Positions 18,450-26,409 of a stretch of DNA of 64,000 nt are shown piece after piece. Below the pieces are notes generated by a model. It saw only the letters and a program-made list of their open reading frames with translations. It ran no database searches and had not been told where the DNA came from. How positions within the stretch are numbered: position 1 is the first letter of the stretch; each line of letters begins with the position of its first letter. A program made the translations under genes and the position numbers. The stretch lies in the NCBI GenBank assembly GCA_039819485.1, contig JBCBRY010000006.1:62001-126000 (forward strand), read 5' to 3'. The stretch comes from UBA6168 sp039819485. Its GTDB lineage: Bacteria; Bacteroidota; Bacteroidia; Chitinophagales; Saprospiraceae.

Positions 18450-19163
18450 TTAAGACAACTGTAACGCAGAAGCGGGGTTTGGGTTCACTTTATCCGTTTC
18501 CACCCTTCCATCTTTCAAGCGAACTACCCGGTGTGAGAACTCGGCAATATCAGGCTCGTGGGTGACCAGTACGATGGTATTGCCAGCATCATGTATTTGT
18601 TCGAACAGCCCGATAATTTCGTAGGAAGTTTTTGAGTCAAGGTTTCCGGTAGGTTCATCTGCTAAAATGATCGTTGGATCATTGACTAGTGCCCGGGCGA
18701 CCGCCACTCTCTGTCTTTGTCCGCCGGACAGTTCATTTGGTTTATGGTCCATTCTGTCAGCAAGTCCGACTTGCTCCAGAACGTGCGCAGCCTTTTCCAT
18801 TCGTTCACTTTTGGAAAGACCTGCATAAACGAGCGGCAATGCCACATTTTCCTGGGCGTCAAGTCTGGGCAGCAGGTTAAAAGTCTGGAATACAAATCCT
18901 ATTTCTTTATTCCTTACCTCAGCCAATTCATGGTCAACCATTTTACTGACGTCATTTCCGTTCAGGAAATATTCGCCGGAGGTCGGGGTATCCAGGCAAC
19001 CTATCAAGTTCATCAAAGTTGACTTACCCGAACCCGAAGCGCCCATCAGTGCTACGTATTCATTTTTATGGATATCCAGATCAACTCCTTGCAGGGCATT
19101 GACTACATTGGCTCCCATGTAATAGATTTTAGTGAGCCCTCGAACAGAAATTACAGATGACAT
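18450..19163 (-). CDS. ABC transporter ATP-binding protein, LolD/MacB type
   Basis: A 237-residue single-domain ABC ATPase. Walker A is GASGSGKS (residues 41-48), signature LSGGQRQRVAVARAL, Walker B ILADEPTGNLD, and the H-loop VTHEPD. The ADEPTGNLDSKTS stretch and GCLDTPTSG are typical of the LolD/MacB/FtsE branch, whose members power lipoprotein release, macrolide or peptide export, or mechanotransmission rather than uptake. The matching FtsX-like permease is not in this window. It lies between gatC (80 bases upstream) and the adenosyltransferase gene, all on the minus strand. Exact substrate cannot be decided. Confidence 0.92.
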   Translation of the reverse strand: MSSVISVRGLTKIYYMGANVVNALQGVDLDIHKNEYVALMGASGSGKSTLMNLIGCLDTPTSGEYFLNGNDVSKMVDHELAEVRNKEIGFVFQTFNLLPRLDAQENVALPLVYAGLSKSERMEKAAHVLEQVGLADRMDHKPNELSGGQRQRVAVARALVNDPTIILADEPTGNLDSKTSYEIIGLFEQIHDAGNTIVLVTHEPDIAEFSHRVVRLKDGRVETDKVNPNPASALQLS

Positions 19164-19243
19164 TTAGTAAATGATTTTATGATCGGCAGGCCGCTTGCTG
19201 ATCGGTCTGTTACAACTTTTCGACCTTCCAGCCTACCTACCAT

Positions 19244-19534
19244 TTATTTCTTTAAAACTTTTGGCACTTTGAAATAGGTACCGTTTTGATCAGGTGCATT
19301 CTTTAATGCATTTTGCTGCGAAACTTCATTTTGGACTTCATCTTCTCTTAACTTGTTCAACTCCTCATTTATGTACACCAAAGGTTCTACTCCAGTTGTA
19401 TCCAAAGCTTGTAATTTCTCTACCATGGAGAGAATATTGTTCAGGTCTCCGGTCAATTTGGATCTTTCCGCGTCTGATAATTCAAGCTTCGCTAAACTTT
19501 CAAGTTTTAAAATTAAGTTTTGGTCTATGGTCAT
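19244..19534 (-). CDS. gatC: Asp-tRNA(Asn)/Glu-tRNA(Gln) amidotransferase subunit C
   Basis: A 96-residue GatC, the small subunit that holds GatA and GatB together in the enzyme converting misacylated Glu-tRNA(Gln) or Asp-tRNA(Asn) to the amide form. Recognisable parts are LESLAKLELSDAERSKLTGDLNNIL, VEKLQALDTTGVEPLVY, LREDEV and the C-terminal YFKVPKVLKK. Length is typical. gatA and gatB are not nearby, which is common in Bacteroidota. The gene is divergent from the deoxynucleoside kinase gene with a heptad inverted repeat between. Confidence 0.95.
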   Translation of the reverse strand: MTIDQNLILKLESLAKLELSDAERSKLTGDLNNILSMVEKLQALDTTGVEPLVYINEELNKLREDEVQNEVSQQNALKNAPDQNGTYFKVPKVLKK

Positions 19535-19573
19535 AATGATTTTTTAGATGATTGGTAACGGTTCTTGGAGGAA

Positions 19574-19669
19574 AGGGTATTGGTTTCTGGTTTCTGGTTT
19601 TTGGTTTTTGGTTTTTGGTTCAACGAAAACGATGGATCAAAAAACCAGAAACCAAAAACCAAAAACCCT
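19574..19669. repeat. Heptad-built inverted repeat between gatC and the deoxynucleoside kinase gene
   Basis: Left arm 19574-19620 is TGGTTTC twice, then TGGTTTT three times. Right arm 19643-19669 is AACCAGA followed by AACCAAA words. The arms are complementary in several registers across a 22-base centre. The genes on both sides start outward from it. Confidence 0.8.
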
Positions 19670-19716
19670 CTCGCTTTTCCTATTTTCGTGCCTGATTGAG
19701 AAAACCAGGTTTATTC

Positions 19717-20358
19717 ATGACCAACGAAATAAAAACTAACATCAAGCATGTCGCCATCGCCGGTAATATTGGTGCCGGTAAAACTACCTTATGTGGAAAA
19801 CTCGCCAAACATTTTGGTTGGGGCACTCATTTCGAAAGTGCTGACGACAACCCTTATCTCGCCGATTTTTACCTCGATATGAAGCGGTGGTCGTTCAACC
19901 TGCAAATTTATTTCCTCAATAACCGATACCAACAAGTCCTCAAAATACTACAGGGAGACCAAACGGTTATCCAAGATCGCACTATTTATGAGGATGCGTA
20001 CATATTTGCCCCAAACTTACATGATATGGGCTTAATGGCAACCAGGGATTTTGAAAATTATTTCAGCTTGTTCAAAACCATGTCATCTCAAATTCAGGCA
20101 CCTGACCTGCTGATTTATCTGAAGGCCAGTATCCCAACTTTGGTTTCCCACATTCAATCGAGGGGGAGGGACTATGAAGGAAGCATGAGCCTGGATTACT
20201 TGAAACGGCTCAACAATCGATACGACCAATGGATCAGCAATTACAATGATGGCAAGTTACTGGTCATCAATTCTGACGATGTGGACTTTCAGAATAATCC
20301 CGAAGATTTAGGAAAAATTGTAAATCTAGTGCAAGCGGAACTACATGGCCTTTTTTAA
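19717..20358 (+). CDS. Deoxynucleoside kinase family protein
   Basis: A 213-residue kinase of the dNK family, which phosphorylates deoxynucleosides in the salvage pathway. ATG at 19717 is used (the frame also has a TTG seven codons upstream). The P-loop is VAIAGNIGAGKTTL (residues 12-25), followed by FESADDNPYLADFY, the QDRTIYEDAYIFA motif containing the DR(T/S) substrate-binding residues, and the LID arginines in RGRDYEGSMSLDYL. Length fits. It is divergent from gatC and convergent with a tiny membrane-protein gene nine bases away. Base specificity (dA/dG or broad) cannot be told. Confidence 0.93.
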   Translation: MTNEIKTNIKHVAIAGNIGAGKTTLCGKLAKHFGWGTHFESADDNPYLADFYLDMKRWSFNLQIYFLNNRYQQVLKILQGDQTVIQDRTIYEDAYIFAPNLHDMGLMATRDFENYFSLFKTMSSQIQAPDLLIYLKASIPTLVSHIQSRGRDYEGSMSLDYLKRLNNRYDQWISNYNDGKLLVINSDDVDFQNNPEDLGKIVNLVQAELHGLF

Positions 20359-20367
20359 TAAAAGGAT

Positions 20368-20616
20368 TTAGGCTCTCGGCACGTCCTCATTTTTGTCAAA
20401 TAATTCCTTGATGAAATCTGGAACGACCTCCTCGACAAATGATTGATCACTGGAGATAGCAGCGAAGATGGCCAGATGAAAGAGAACAGAGACAGCAATG
20501 GCCAAATATCTTCTACGACGGGCTGCCCTTGCAAATTTTTGCTGTTGATACATGGTCTGAGCTTTTGGTTTAAAAACTAACGCCGGCGACGTATGCATAT
20601 TATCAGAATAATCCAT
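20368..20616 (-). CDS. Small single-pass membrane protein, unknown function
   Basis: An 82-residue protein. A basic patch ARAARRRRY (residues about 29-37) precedes one hydrophobic segment, LAIAVSVLFHLAIFAAI, followed by an acidic C-terminal tail (SFVEEVVPDFIKELFDKNEDVPRA region). This pattern predicts the N-terminus in the cytoplasm and the tail outside. I do not recognise a family. It is convergent with the kinase gene (nine bases) and divergent from the DinB gene (47 bases). The coding call rests on the coherent membrane-protein composition. Confidence 0.6.
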   Translation of the reverse strand: MDYSDNMHTSPALVFKPKAQTMYQQQKFARAARRRRYLAIAVSVLFHLAIFAAISSDQSFVEEVVPDFIKELFDKNEDVPRA

Positions 20617-20663
20617 TTAAGATAAGTTTATCTATTCTTAATCAATTGTAAATAGCACTCACC

Positions 20664-21155
20664 ATGACCCAAATCGATCAATTCATAAGTGAATTCAAAG
20701 CATTTTATGACAAAAAACCCTGGTACGGTAGCAGTTTCAAAAAAATAGTGGACGACATTACTCCCAAAGAAGCACTCGCCGTTCCAGGTAATGGTCATTC
20801 TATTGCCAGGCTATTGTGCCATATGAATAAATGGAGGCGTTTTTTAGCCATTCGACTACAGGGTGATACTCAATTCCAAGTCAGTGACGATGATCTGGAT
20901 AACTGGCCAGCTTTGAACACGATCACGGTTGAAACATGGGAAAACGCCAAATCAGAATTTGGCGAACTGCAACAAATTATCGTTGATGAATTGAGCAAAA
21001 GGGAGGACTCCTTTTTGGAAACACCTTTCTCTCCCAGGAATGAAAAATACATTTATCGCTATTTGATTTCAGGGGTCATTCAACATGATATCTATCATTT
21101 AGGTCAAATTTCCCTCCTCAAACAACTCCTGCGATCCGCCAACCCAAACAACTGA
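20664..21155 (+). CDS. DinB-like putative metal-dependent protein
   Basis: A 163-residue four-helix-bundle protein of the DinB/YfiT superfamily. The expected metal-binding histidines are visible: one in GHSIARLLCHMNKWRRFL (residues about 46-63) and a pair in QHDIYHLGQISLLKQLL near the C-terminus. Several family members are thiol-dependent transferases or hydrolases, but most are uncharacterised. It lies 42 bases before an MmcQ/YjbR gene on the same strand, so the two may be co-transcribed. Confidence 0.87.
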   Translation: MTQIDQFISEFKAFYDKKPWYGSSFKKIVDDITPKEALAVPGNGHSIARLLCHMNKWRRFLAIRLQGDTQFQVSDDDLDNWPALNTITVETWENAKSEFGELQQIIVDELSKREDSFLETPFSPRNEKYIYRYLISGVIQHDIYHLGQISLLKQLLRSANPNN

Positions 21156-21197
21156 TATCCAGCATTTTACAACCAAATGTTACTAAAATATTAAGCA

Positions 21198-21539
21198 ATG
21201 AATATCGAGCAAATTCGGGAAATATGCCTTTCATTCCCTAACGTTACAGAAGATATAAAATGGGAGAAAGATCTTTGTTTTTGCATCGGTGACAAAATGT
21301 TTGCTGTTACGGGTTTGGCGGATGGACACAGCAGTGCCACCTTCAAAGTCTCGGCGGAGGAGTATGAATTGCTGATAGAGCGGGATGGTATCACACCTGC
21401 TCCTTACCTGGCCCGCCACAAATGGGTACTGGCAGAATTCTCTGCTTTGACCAAGAATGAATGGAATGCGTTTTTGGTTCAATCATATCAACTGGTCAAA
21501 GCTAAGTTACCGGCTCGCATTCGCAAAAAATTGAGTTGA
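21198..21539 (+). CDS. MmcQ/YjbR family protein
   Basis: A 113-residue protein of the MmcQ/YjbR family. Signs are the start MNIEQIREICLSFPNVTEDIKW, FCIGDKMFAVTGL, KVSAEEYELLIERDGITPAPY and the WVLAEFSALTKNEW segment, ending with the SYQLVKAKLP helix. The fold resembles a double-wing CyaY-like DNA-binding domain; no reaction is established. It sits between the DinB gene (42 bases) and the GH13 lipoprotein gene (40 bases), suggesting a loose operon. Confidence 0.92.
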   Translation: MNIEQIREICLSFPNVTEDIKWEKDLCFCIGDKMFAVTGLADGHSSATFKVSAEEYELLIERDGITPAPYLARHKWVLAEFSALTKNEWNAFLVQSYQLVKAKLPARIRKKLS

Positions 21540-21579
21540 CCTCCCTTTCAAAACACTTACTAATCAAACTATCCGAACA

Positions 21580-23241
21580 ATGCGACCAGCCATTCTTTGC
21601 CTTCTTTGTATTATTTTCTTGTGCAACTGTAATCAACAAATTCAGGAAGCCGCCAAAACAAAAGCTCCATTCGTGTGGGAAAACGCGAATATTTATTTTT
21701 TGCTCACCGATCGGTTTTACAATGGCGACTCCTCCAATGATCTCAACTTCGAACGGTCAGATTCCACCGCCGTATTACGAGGAATGATGGGTGGCGATAT
21801 CAAAGGAATTACCCAAAAAATCAAGGAAGGTTATTTTACTGATTTGGGAGTCAATGCCATTTGGTTTACCCCGGTTGTGGAACAGAACCACGGATTAGTG
21901 GATGAAGGCACCGGCGCCACGTACCCTTACCATGGTTATTGGGCACAGGACTGGACTGCCCTTGATCCGAATTTTGGAACGGAAGATGATTTGGCGGAAT
22001 TGGTGGAAACGGCCCACCAGAATGACATTAGAATCTTGATTGACGTTGTGATCAACCATACTGGTCCGGTCACCGATAAAGATCCTGTGTGGCCAATTGA
22101 GTGGGTGCGGACCGAGCCCCATTGTGAATATACCAATTATGAAAACACCGTCAGTTGTACGCTGGTGAAAAATTTACCGGATGTAAAAACTGAAAGTGAT
22201 GAAACTGTAGAATTGCCAGCATCATTGAAGGCAAAATGGGAAAGCGAAGGACGCCTGGAACAAGAAATAGCCGAGTTGGATGATTTTTTCCAAAAAACAG
22301 GCCGCCCACGCGCTCCACGTTTTTACATTATGAAATGGCTGATCGATTTTATTAAAAAGTATGGAGTAGACGGTTTTAGGGTAGACACGGCCAAGCATAC
22401 CGAAGAGACGGTCTGGAAGGAACTAAAAGAGGAGGCTGACAAGGCATTTGCAGCATGGAAAATGGCAAATCCAGAAAAAGTGTTGGACGATAATGATTTC
22501 TATATGGTCGGCGAAGTCTACAACTACAACATCGGTACGGGCCCTCTTTTTGATATGGGAGACCAGAAGGTAAATTTCTTTGAAAACGGCCTGACCAGTT
22601 TAATCAATTTTGGTTTTAAAGAACATGGCAATTATGTTTATGATTCAATTTTCACCAATTATTCCAAGTCACTGAACGGCCCTTTGAAAGGGAAGAGTGT
22701 TGTCAATTACATCAGCTCTCACGATGATAGCTCCCCATTTGACAAGGAACGGCAAAAACCCTTCGAGTCCGCCACTAAACTTCTGCTTTGTCCAGGGGCA
22801 ACCCAAATCTATTATGGCGATGAAACAGCCCGCCCGCTCATCCACGAAGGTGCCAATGGAGATGCCAACCTCCGTACTTTCATGAACTGGGATGAATTGG
22901 AAAACAATGCAGCTAAGGGTGAATATACTGTTCAGGAAGTCCTGCAACATTGGCAAAAACTGGGAAAATTCAGGAACTCCCATCCTTCCGTAGGAGCCGG
23001 CACTCATCAAGTGATTTCTGAAAATCCTTATTATTTCACAAGAACCTATCAAAAAGGCGAATTCAATGATAAAATTGTCGTCGGCCTTGATTTACCTTCC
23101 GGACAAAAAAAGGTTCCCGTTTCGGATCTTTTTGAAGATGGTGAACGACTTACAGATCATTATTCAGGCATAGAAGTGGAAGTGGATGGAGGGGAAATTC
23201 TCATAGACACGCCATTTTCTTTGGTATTGCTCGGTAAATAA
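21580..23241 (+). CDS. Alpha-amylase family (GH13) lipoprotein
   Basis: A 553-residue GH13 glycosidase hydrolysing or rearranging alpha-glucans. The N-terminus MRPAILCLLCIIFLCNC ends in a lipobox-like site, so it is probably membrane-anchored. The four GH13 regions are intact: DVVINH, GFRVDTAKH (nucleophile Asp269), VGEVYN (acid/base Glu312) and ISSHDD (Asp382). The start of the catalytic domain, IYFLLTDRFYNGD, and TYPYHGYWAQDW fit extracellular alpha-amylases. A short C-terminal beta domain follows. No susC/susD pair is adjacent, so this is not a classical starch-utilisation locus. Exact linkage specificity is unknown. Confidence 0.94.
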   Translation: MRPAILCLLCIIFLCNCNQQIQEAAKTKAPFVWENANIYFLLTDRFYNGDSSNDLNFERSDSTAVLRGMMGGDIKGITQKIKEGYFTDLGVNAIWFTPVVEQNHGLVDEGTGATYPYHGYWAQDWTALDPNFGTEDDLAELVETAHQNDIRILIDVVINHTGPVTDKDPVWPIEWVRTEPHCEYTNYENTVSCTLVKNLPDVKTESDETVELPASLKAKWESEGRLEQEIAELDDFFQKTGRPRAPRFYIMKWLIDFIKKYGVDGFRVDTAKHTEETVWKELKEEADKAFAAWKMANPEKVLDDNDFYMVGEVYNYNIGTGPLFDMGDQKVNFFENGLTSLINFGFKEHGNYVYDSIFTNYSKSLNGPLKGKSVVNYISSHDDSSPFDKERQKPFESATKLLLCPGATQIYYGDETARPLIHEGANGDANLRTFMNWDELENNAAKGEYTVQEVLQHWQKLGKFRNSHPSVGAGTHQVISENPYYFTRTYQKGEFNDKIVVGLDLPSGQKKVPVSDLFEDGERLTDHYSGIEVEVDGGEILIDTPFSLVLLGK

Positions 23242-23315
23242 TTGTTAGGTCGAAATTTTTAAGGTTAGCTTGCTTTCATTAGGTTTGCATTCACTACCAA
23301 CATCAAAGATGTAAA

Positions 23316-24071
23316 ATGAATTTTCGACCTCCCCTATTTCTATTTTGTTTATCTTTTGTTTTATTCATGTGCCAATCACCTGAGCCTGAGGTGATCGGCA
23401 ATCCACCTTCACCAGGATTTAACCTTTCTGATTCCGATGAAAAAGCCATGCTCATCGCTGATGAAGTAATGGTCGCTCAGGGTGGACGGCAAAATTGGGA
23501 TGATGCCCGTTACTTCACCTGGGTATTTTTTGGCTCCCGCAAACATTTCTGGGATAAGAAGACAGGAAACATTCGTATCGAGTCTTTGAAAGACAGTTCC
23601 ATTTATTTGTTGAATTTAAACAGCATGGAAGGCAAGGCTAAAATCAGGGACACTGTCTATGTAAATGAGGAGGCGGCGGAATTTTTACAAAATGCAAAAA
23701 AATACTGGATAAATGATATGTATTGGTTGTTTATGCCATTTAAATTGAAAGATTCGGGTGTAACGCTAAAATACAATGGAGAGGCAACAACCAAAAGAGG
23801 GGCACAAGCAGATGTTCTTCAATTGACGTTTAACGAGGTCGGTGTTACCCCTGAAAACAAATACCTGGTCTATGTCGATAAGAATACTCGGTTGGTCAGC
23901 CAATGGGACTTTTATAGAGATGCTGCACAAGATACCGCCAGGTTTCAGCTGCCATGGGAAGGCTACCGATCATATGGCAATATTAAACTGGCCAGCTCCC
24001 GAGATCCTTATAAATTAGAAGATATTGACGTTCCGAAAACAATGGACGAGGTTATATTCACTGAGTTTTAA
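23316..24071 (+). CDS. Putative lipoprotein, LolA/LolB-like fold (DUF6503-like)
   Basis: A 251-residue protein with signal MNFRPPLFLFCLSFVLFMCQ, where MCQS may be the lipid-attachment cysteine. The body starts IADEVMVAQGGRQNWDDARYF and continues with alternating strands (TWVFFGSRKHFWDK, YLVYVDKNTRLVSQWDF), resembling the single-sheet LolA/LolB-like families of Bacteroidota, one of which I remember as DUF6503. That name is tentative. It is 74 bases downstream of the GH13 gene and may share its transcript; a large palindrome follows its stop. Function unknown. Confidence 0.72.
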   Translation: MNFRPPLFLFCLSFVLFMCQSPEPEVIGNPPSPGFNLSDSDEKAMLIADEVMVAQGGRQNWDDARYFTWVFFGSRKHFWDKKTGNIRIESLKDSSIYLLNLNSMEGKAKIRDTVYVNEEAAEFLQNAKKYWINDMYWLFMPFKLKDSGVTLKYNGEATTKRGAQADVLQLTFNEVGVTPENKYLVYVDKNTRLVSQWDFYRDAAQDTARFQLPWEGYRSYGNIKLASSRDPYKLEDIDVPKTMDEVIFTEF

Positions 24072-24075
24072 ACTA

Positions 24076-24261
24076 AGAAGTTGTTTGAAAATTCCTGTTG
24101 AGTTGAAAATGTTAGGATTTTGACGAGAGCTGGTTGATATTTTAGAAGGGATAGCAGCGCTCCCGAAGTGAATTCGGGACAAGTTATCGCTGAAAAAATA
24201 TCAACCAGCTCTCGTCAAAAGACAGGATTTGCAGCCAACAAGGAGTTTTCAAACAACTTCT
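24076..24261. repeat. 186-bp nested palindrome, MITE-like
   Basis: Outer arms 24076-24091 and 24246-24261 are perfectly inverted (16 bp, AGAAGTTGTTTGAAAA). Inner arms 24118-24143 and 24195-24220 are perfectly inverted over 26 bp. The centre holds CAGCG/CGCTG and the hairpin CCCGAA/TTCGGG. The arms between outer and inner blocks also correspond with mismatches. Almost the whole element folds on itself. It separates the lipoprotein gene from the TPR gene and carries no ORF. Confidence 0.75.
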
Positions 24262-24326
24262 AAATATAGTTTTTAGAATTATTTCTTTACGATTCATTGT
24301 CAGACGCACATTCAGCAGTCTAAAAC

Positions 24327-25655
24327 ATGATGCACTATAGGTTAATATTTTTCCCCCTTCTCTTAGCAGGCATAATGAGTATGCTGCCCGCCGTGTTGTT
24401 TGCCCAATCCAAACAAGCAGAAAAAAAAGCAGACAAATCGTTCAAAATAAATGACTTTCGATCGGCTTACGAACATTATAAAACCTCCATCGAACAAGGT
24501 GGTGATGATATTGGGCTCTATTACAAATATGCCGAATCGGCCCGTCAGGTGAACGACTTTAATACTGCGGAAAAATTTTATACAAAAATTTTGGAGACTC
24601 AAGGTAACGAGCAATACACATTGACTCGTTTCTGGCTGGCCCATGTAAAAAAAAGCCTTGCCAGATATGACGAAGCAATTGAGCTATTTGAATATTTTGC
24701 ACTAATGGGTTATGACGAATACTATACTCATTGGGCGGCTAACGAAATTCAGGTTTGCAAATGGGCAAAGGAACAGCCATATGACCAACCTGATATGCAA
24801 ATTGATTTACTGGATGAAAAGATCAATAGTTATTACTCTGATTTGGCGGCTTTCGAGATGGGCAATCATTTATACTATTCCACTTTCAAATATGTACTCA
24901 AAGACGACAAACGGATGCCCAAAAGGCACCAGTTAAAAATGATGTACTCAAAAAACCTGGAAAGAGGCAGGCAGGTACCAAACGAGTTTACGGAATCAGG
25001 TTTGCACATCGGTCACACAGCCTTTAGTTTAGATTGGCAACGAATGTATTTTACCGTTTGTGAATATATCAGTGCAGAGAAGTTACAATGCAAGATCTAT
25101 TACCGTGACCAGGACAGGAACGGTGATTGGTTGAAAGAAGCCCAAATCCTGTCACCTGCCATAAATATGGATGGATTTTCCTCGACACATCCTTGCATCG
25201 CACTGGATCCTGTCACCCAAAAAGAAATACTTTTTTATTCTTCTGACCGTCCGGGAGGTACCGGGAAAATGGACATTTGGTTTGTTGAAATCAACGAGAA
25301 TAAATTCACAGCACCTCAAAACCTCTGGCAGATCAATACACCGGAAGACGAAGTAACCCCATCATTTCACAATCAGACCAATACCCTCTCATTTAGCTCA
25401 AACGGCTATAAAGGATTTGGCGGAATGGACATTTTTACCACCTTGAAACTTCCTGACGGCAACTGGGACATGGTCAGTAATATGGGACGGCCGATCAATA
25501 GTGGGTACGACGATCTGTTTTACTCTAAAAATACACCTGGGAACCGAGCCTACTTCTCATCTAACCGACCCGGGTCGAAGCACCATCGCAGCATGAACGA
25601 AGGATGTTGCCACGACATTTACCGCATTTATTACAAAGGAATTGTGGATAAATAG
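24327..25655 (+). CDS. TPR plus PD40 beta-propeller protein, PorE-like
   Basis: A 442-residue exported protein (signal MMHYRLIFFPLLLAGIMSMLPAVLFAQ). Residues 30-140 form TPR helices (FKINDFRSAYEHYKTSI, NDFNTAEKFYTKIL, RYDEAIELFEYFA). Residues about 205-435 form WD40-like PD40 strands (LFYSSDRPGGTGKMDIW, NTLSFSSNGYKGFGGMDIF, RAYFSSNRPGSKHH). This is the front part of PorE-type T9SS proteins, which normally end with an OmpA-like peptidoglycan-binding domain; that domain is absent here. It may be a T9SS accessory protein or a related envelope protein. Preceded by the 186-bp palindrome. Confidence 0.85.
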   Translation: MMHYRLIFFPLLLAGIMSMLPAVLFAQSKQAEKKADKSFKINDFRSAYEHYKTSIEQGGDDIGLYYKYAESARQVNDFNTAEKFYTKILETQGNEQYTLTRFWLAHVKKSLARYDEAIELFEYFALMGYDEYYTHWAANEIQVCKWAKEQPYDQPDMQIDLLDEKINSYYSDLAAFEMGNHLYYSTFKYVLKDDKRMPKRHQLKMMYSKNLERGRQVPNEFTESGLHIGHTAFSLDWQRMYFTVCEYISAEKLQCKIYYRDQDRNGDWLKEAQILSPAINMDGFSSTHPCIALDPVTQKEILFYSSDRPGGTGKMDIWFVEINENKFTAPQNLWQINTPEDEVTPSFHNQTNTLSFSSNGYKGFGGMDIFTTLKLPDGNWDMVSNMGRPINSGYDDLFYSKNTPGNRAYFSSNRPGSKHHRSMNEGCCHDIYRIYYKGIVDK

Positions 25656-25725
25656 GAAGGAAAAAACTGGGTGAACAAACGGAGAAGTTCACTGCCCCGT
25701 TTATCCACCAAAGCTTATAAGCAGA

Positions 25726-26148
25726 TCAACTGAAGATTTCAGTTCCTCCAAAATGGAACGCTCCTTCAATCATCGCATTTTCATCGGAGTCGGAGCCATG
25801 TACTGCATTTTCACCAATACTTTTGGCATACTTAGCACGGATTGTACCCGGCGCAGCATCAGCTGGGTTGGTAGCGCCGATCAATGTTCTAAAGTCATCA
25901 ACGGCATTATCTTTCTCAAGGATGGCCGCTACAATTGGGCCTGAGGACATGAAGTCAACCAATTCTCCATAAAATGGACGTGCTGCGTGTACTGCATAAA
26001 ATTCACCAGCTTTGCTTCGCGTCAGCTGGGTCAGTTTCATCGCTACAATTTTGAAACCTGCAGCACTGATATCATTCAGGATCGCACCGATATGGCCATT
26101 GCGGACAGCACCTGGCTTTATCATGGTAAGAGTTCTGTTTCCGGACAT
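25726..26148 (-). CDS. ndk: Nucleoside diphosphate kinase
   Basis: A 140-residue enzyme that equilibrates nucleoside di- and triphosphates through a phosphohistidine. The start LTMIKPGAVRNGHIG, the SGPIVAAILEKDNAV segment, the PADAAPGTIRAKYA loop and the catalytic NAVHGSDS (His117) are all intact; length is normal. On the minus strand a good promoter word TACTTTTG lies at 26310-26317, so the heptad inverted repeat at 26157-26298 would be the mRNA leader. Divergent from nrnA. Confidence 0.98.
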   Translation of the reverse strand: MSGNRTLTMIKPGAVRNGHIGAILNDISAAGFKIVAMKLTQLTRSKAGEFYAVHAARPFYGELVDFMSSGPIVAAILEKDNAVDDFRTLIGATNPADAAPGTIRAKYAKSIGENAVHGSDSDENAMIEGAFHFGGTEIFS

Positions 26149-26156
26149 GGATAATT

Positions 26157-26298
26157 ATTGTTTTGAGTTATTGAGTTTTGAGTTATTGAGTTTTGGAGCA
26201 TTGATTTATTGAATGCATAGTCAAATAGATTTTTATTGAAATGGGTTATTTGACGTAAAAACTCAACAACTCAAAACGCAAAACGCAATAACTCTTTT
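26157..26298. repeat. Heptad-built inverted repeat in the ndk leader
   Basis: Left part (26157-26200) alternates TTTTGAG and TTATTGAG words; right part (26256-26298) has ACTCAAAA- and CGCAAAA-type words and pairs with it at about 16 of 18 positions in the best block. GTCAAATA near 26220 pairs with TATTTGAC near 26245 inside. It lies between ndk and nrnA starts. Confidence 0.75.
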
Positions 26299-26309
26299 TA
26301 AAACGGGCG

Positions 26310-26317
26310 CAAAAGTA
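26310..26317 (-). promoter_or_regulatory. Candidate promoter of ndk
   Basis: The minus strand reads TACTTTTG followed by CGCC, matching TAnnTTTG. A TTG element lies 21 bases further upstream, near the expected -33 spacing. Confidence 0.6.
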
Positions 26318-26409
26318 AACATTCAAAGGTTTTCCTTTCAAACTCATGTATTAATTTTGGAATAAATGTATTTTTTGGGAACTTCGCCGCCCTGTTTCGG
26401 AACATTGAT

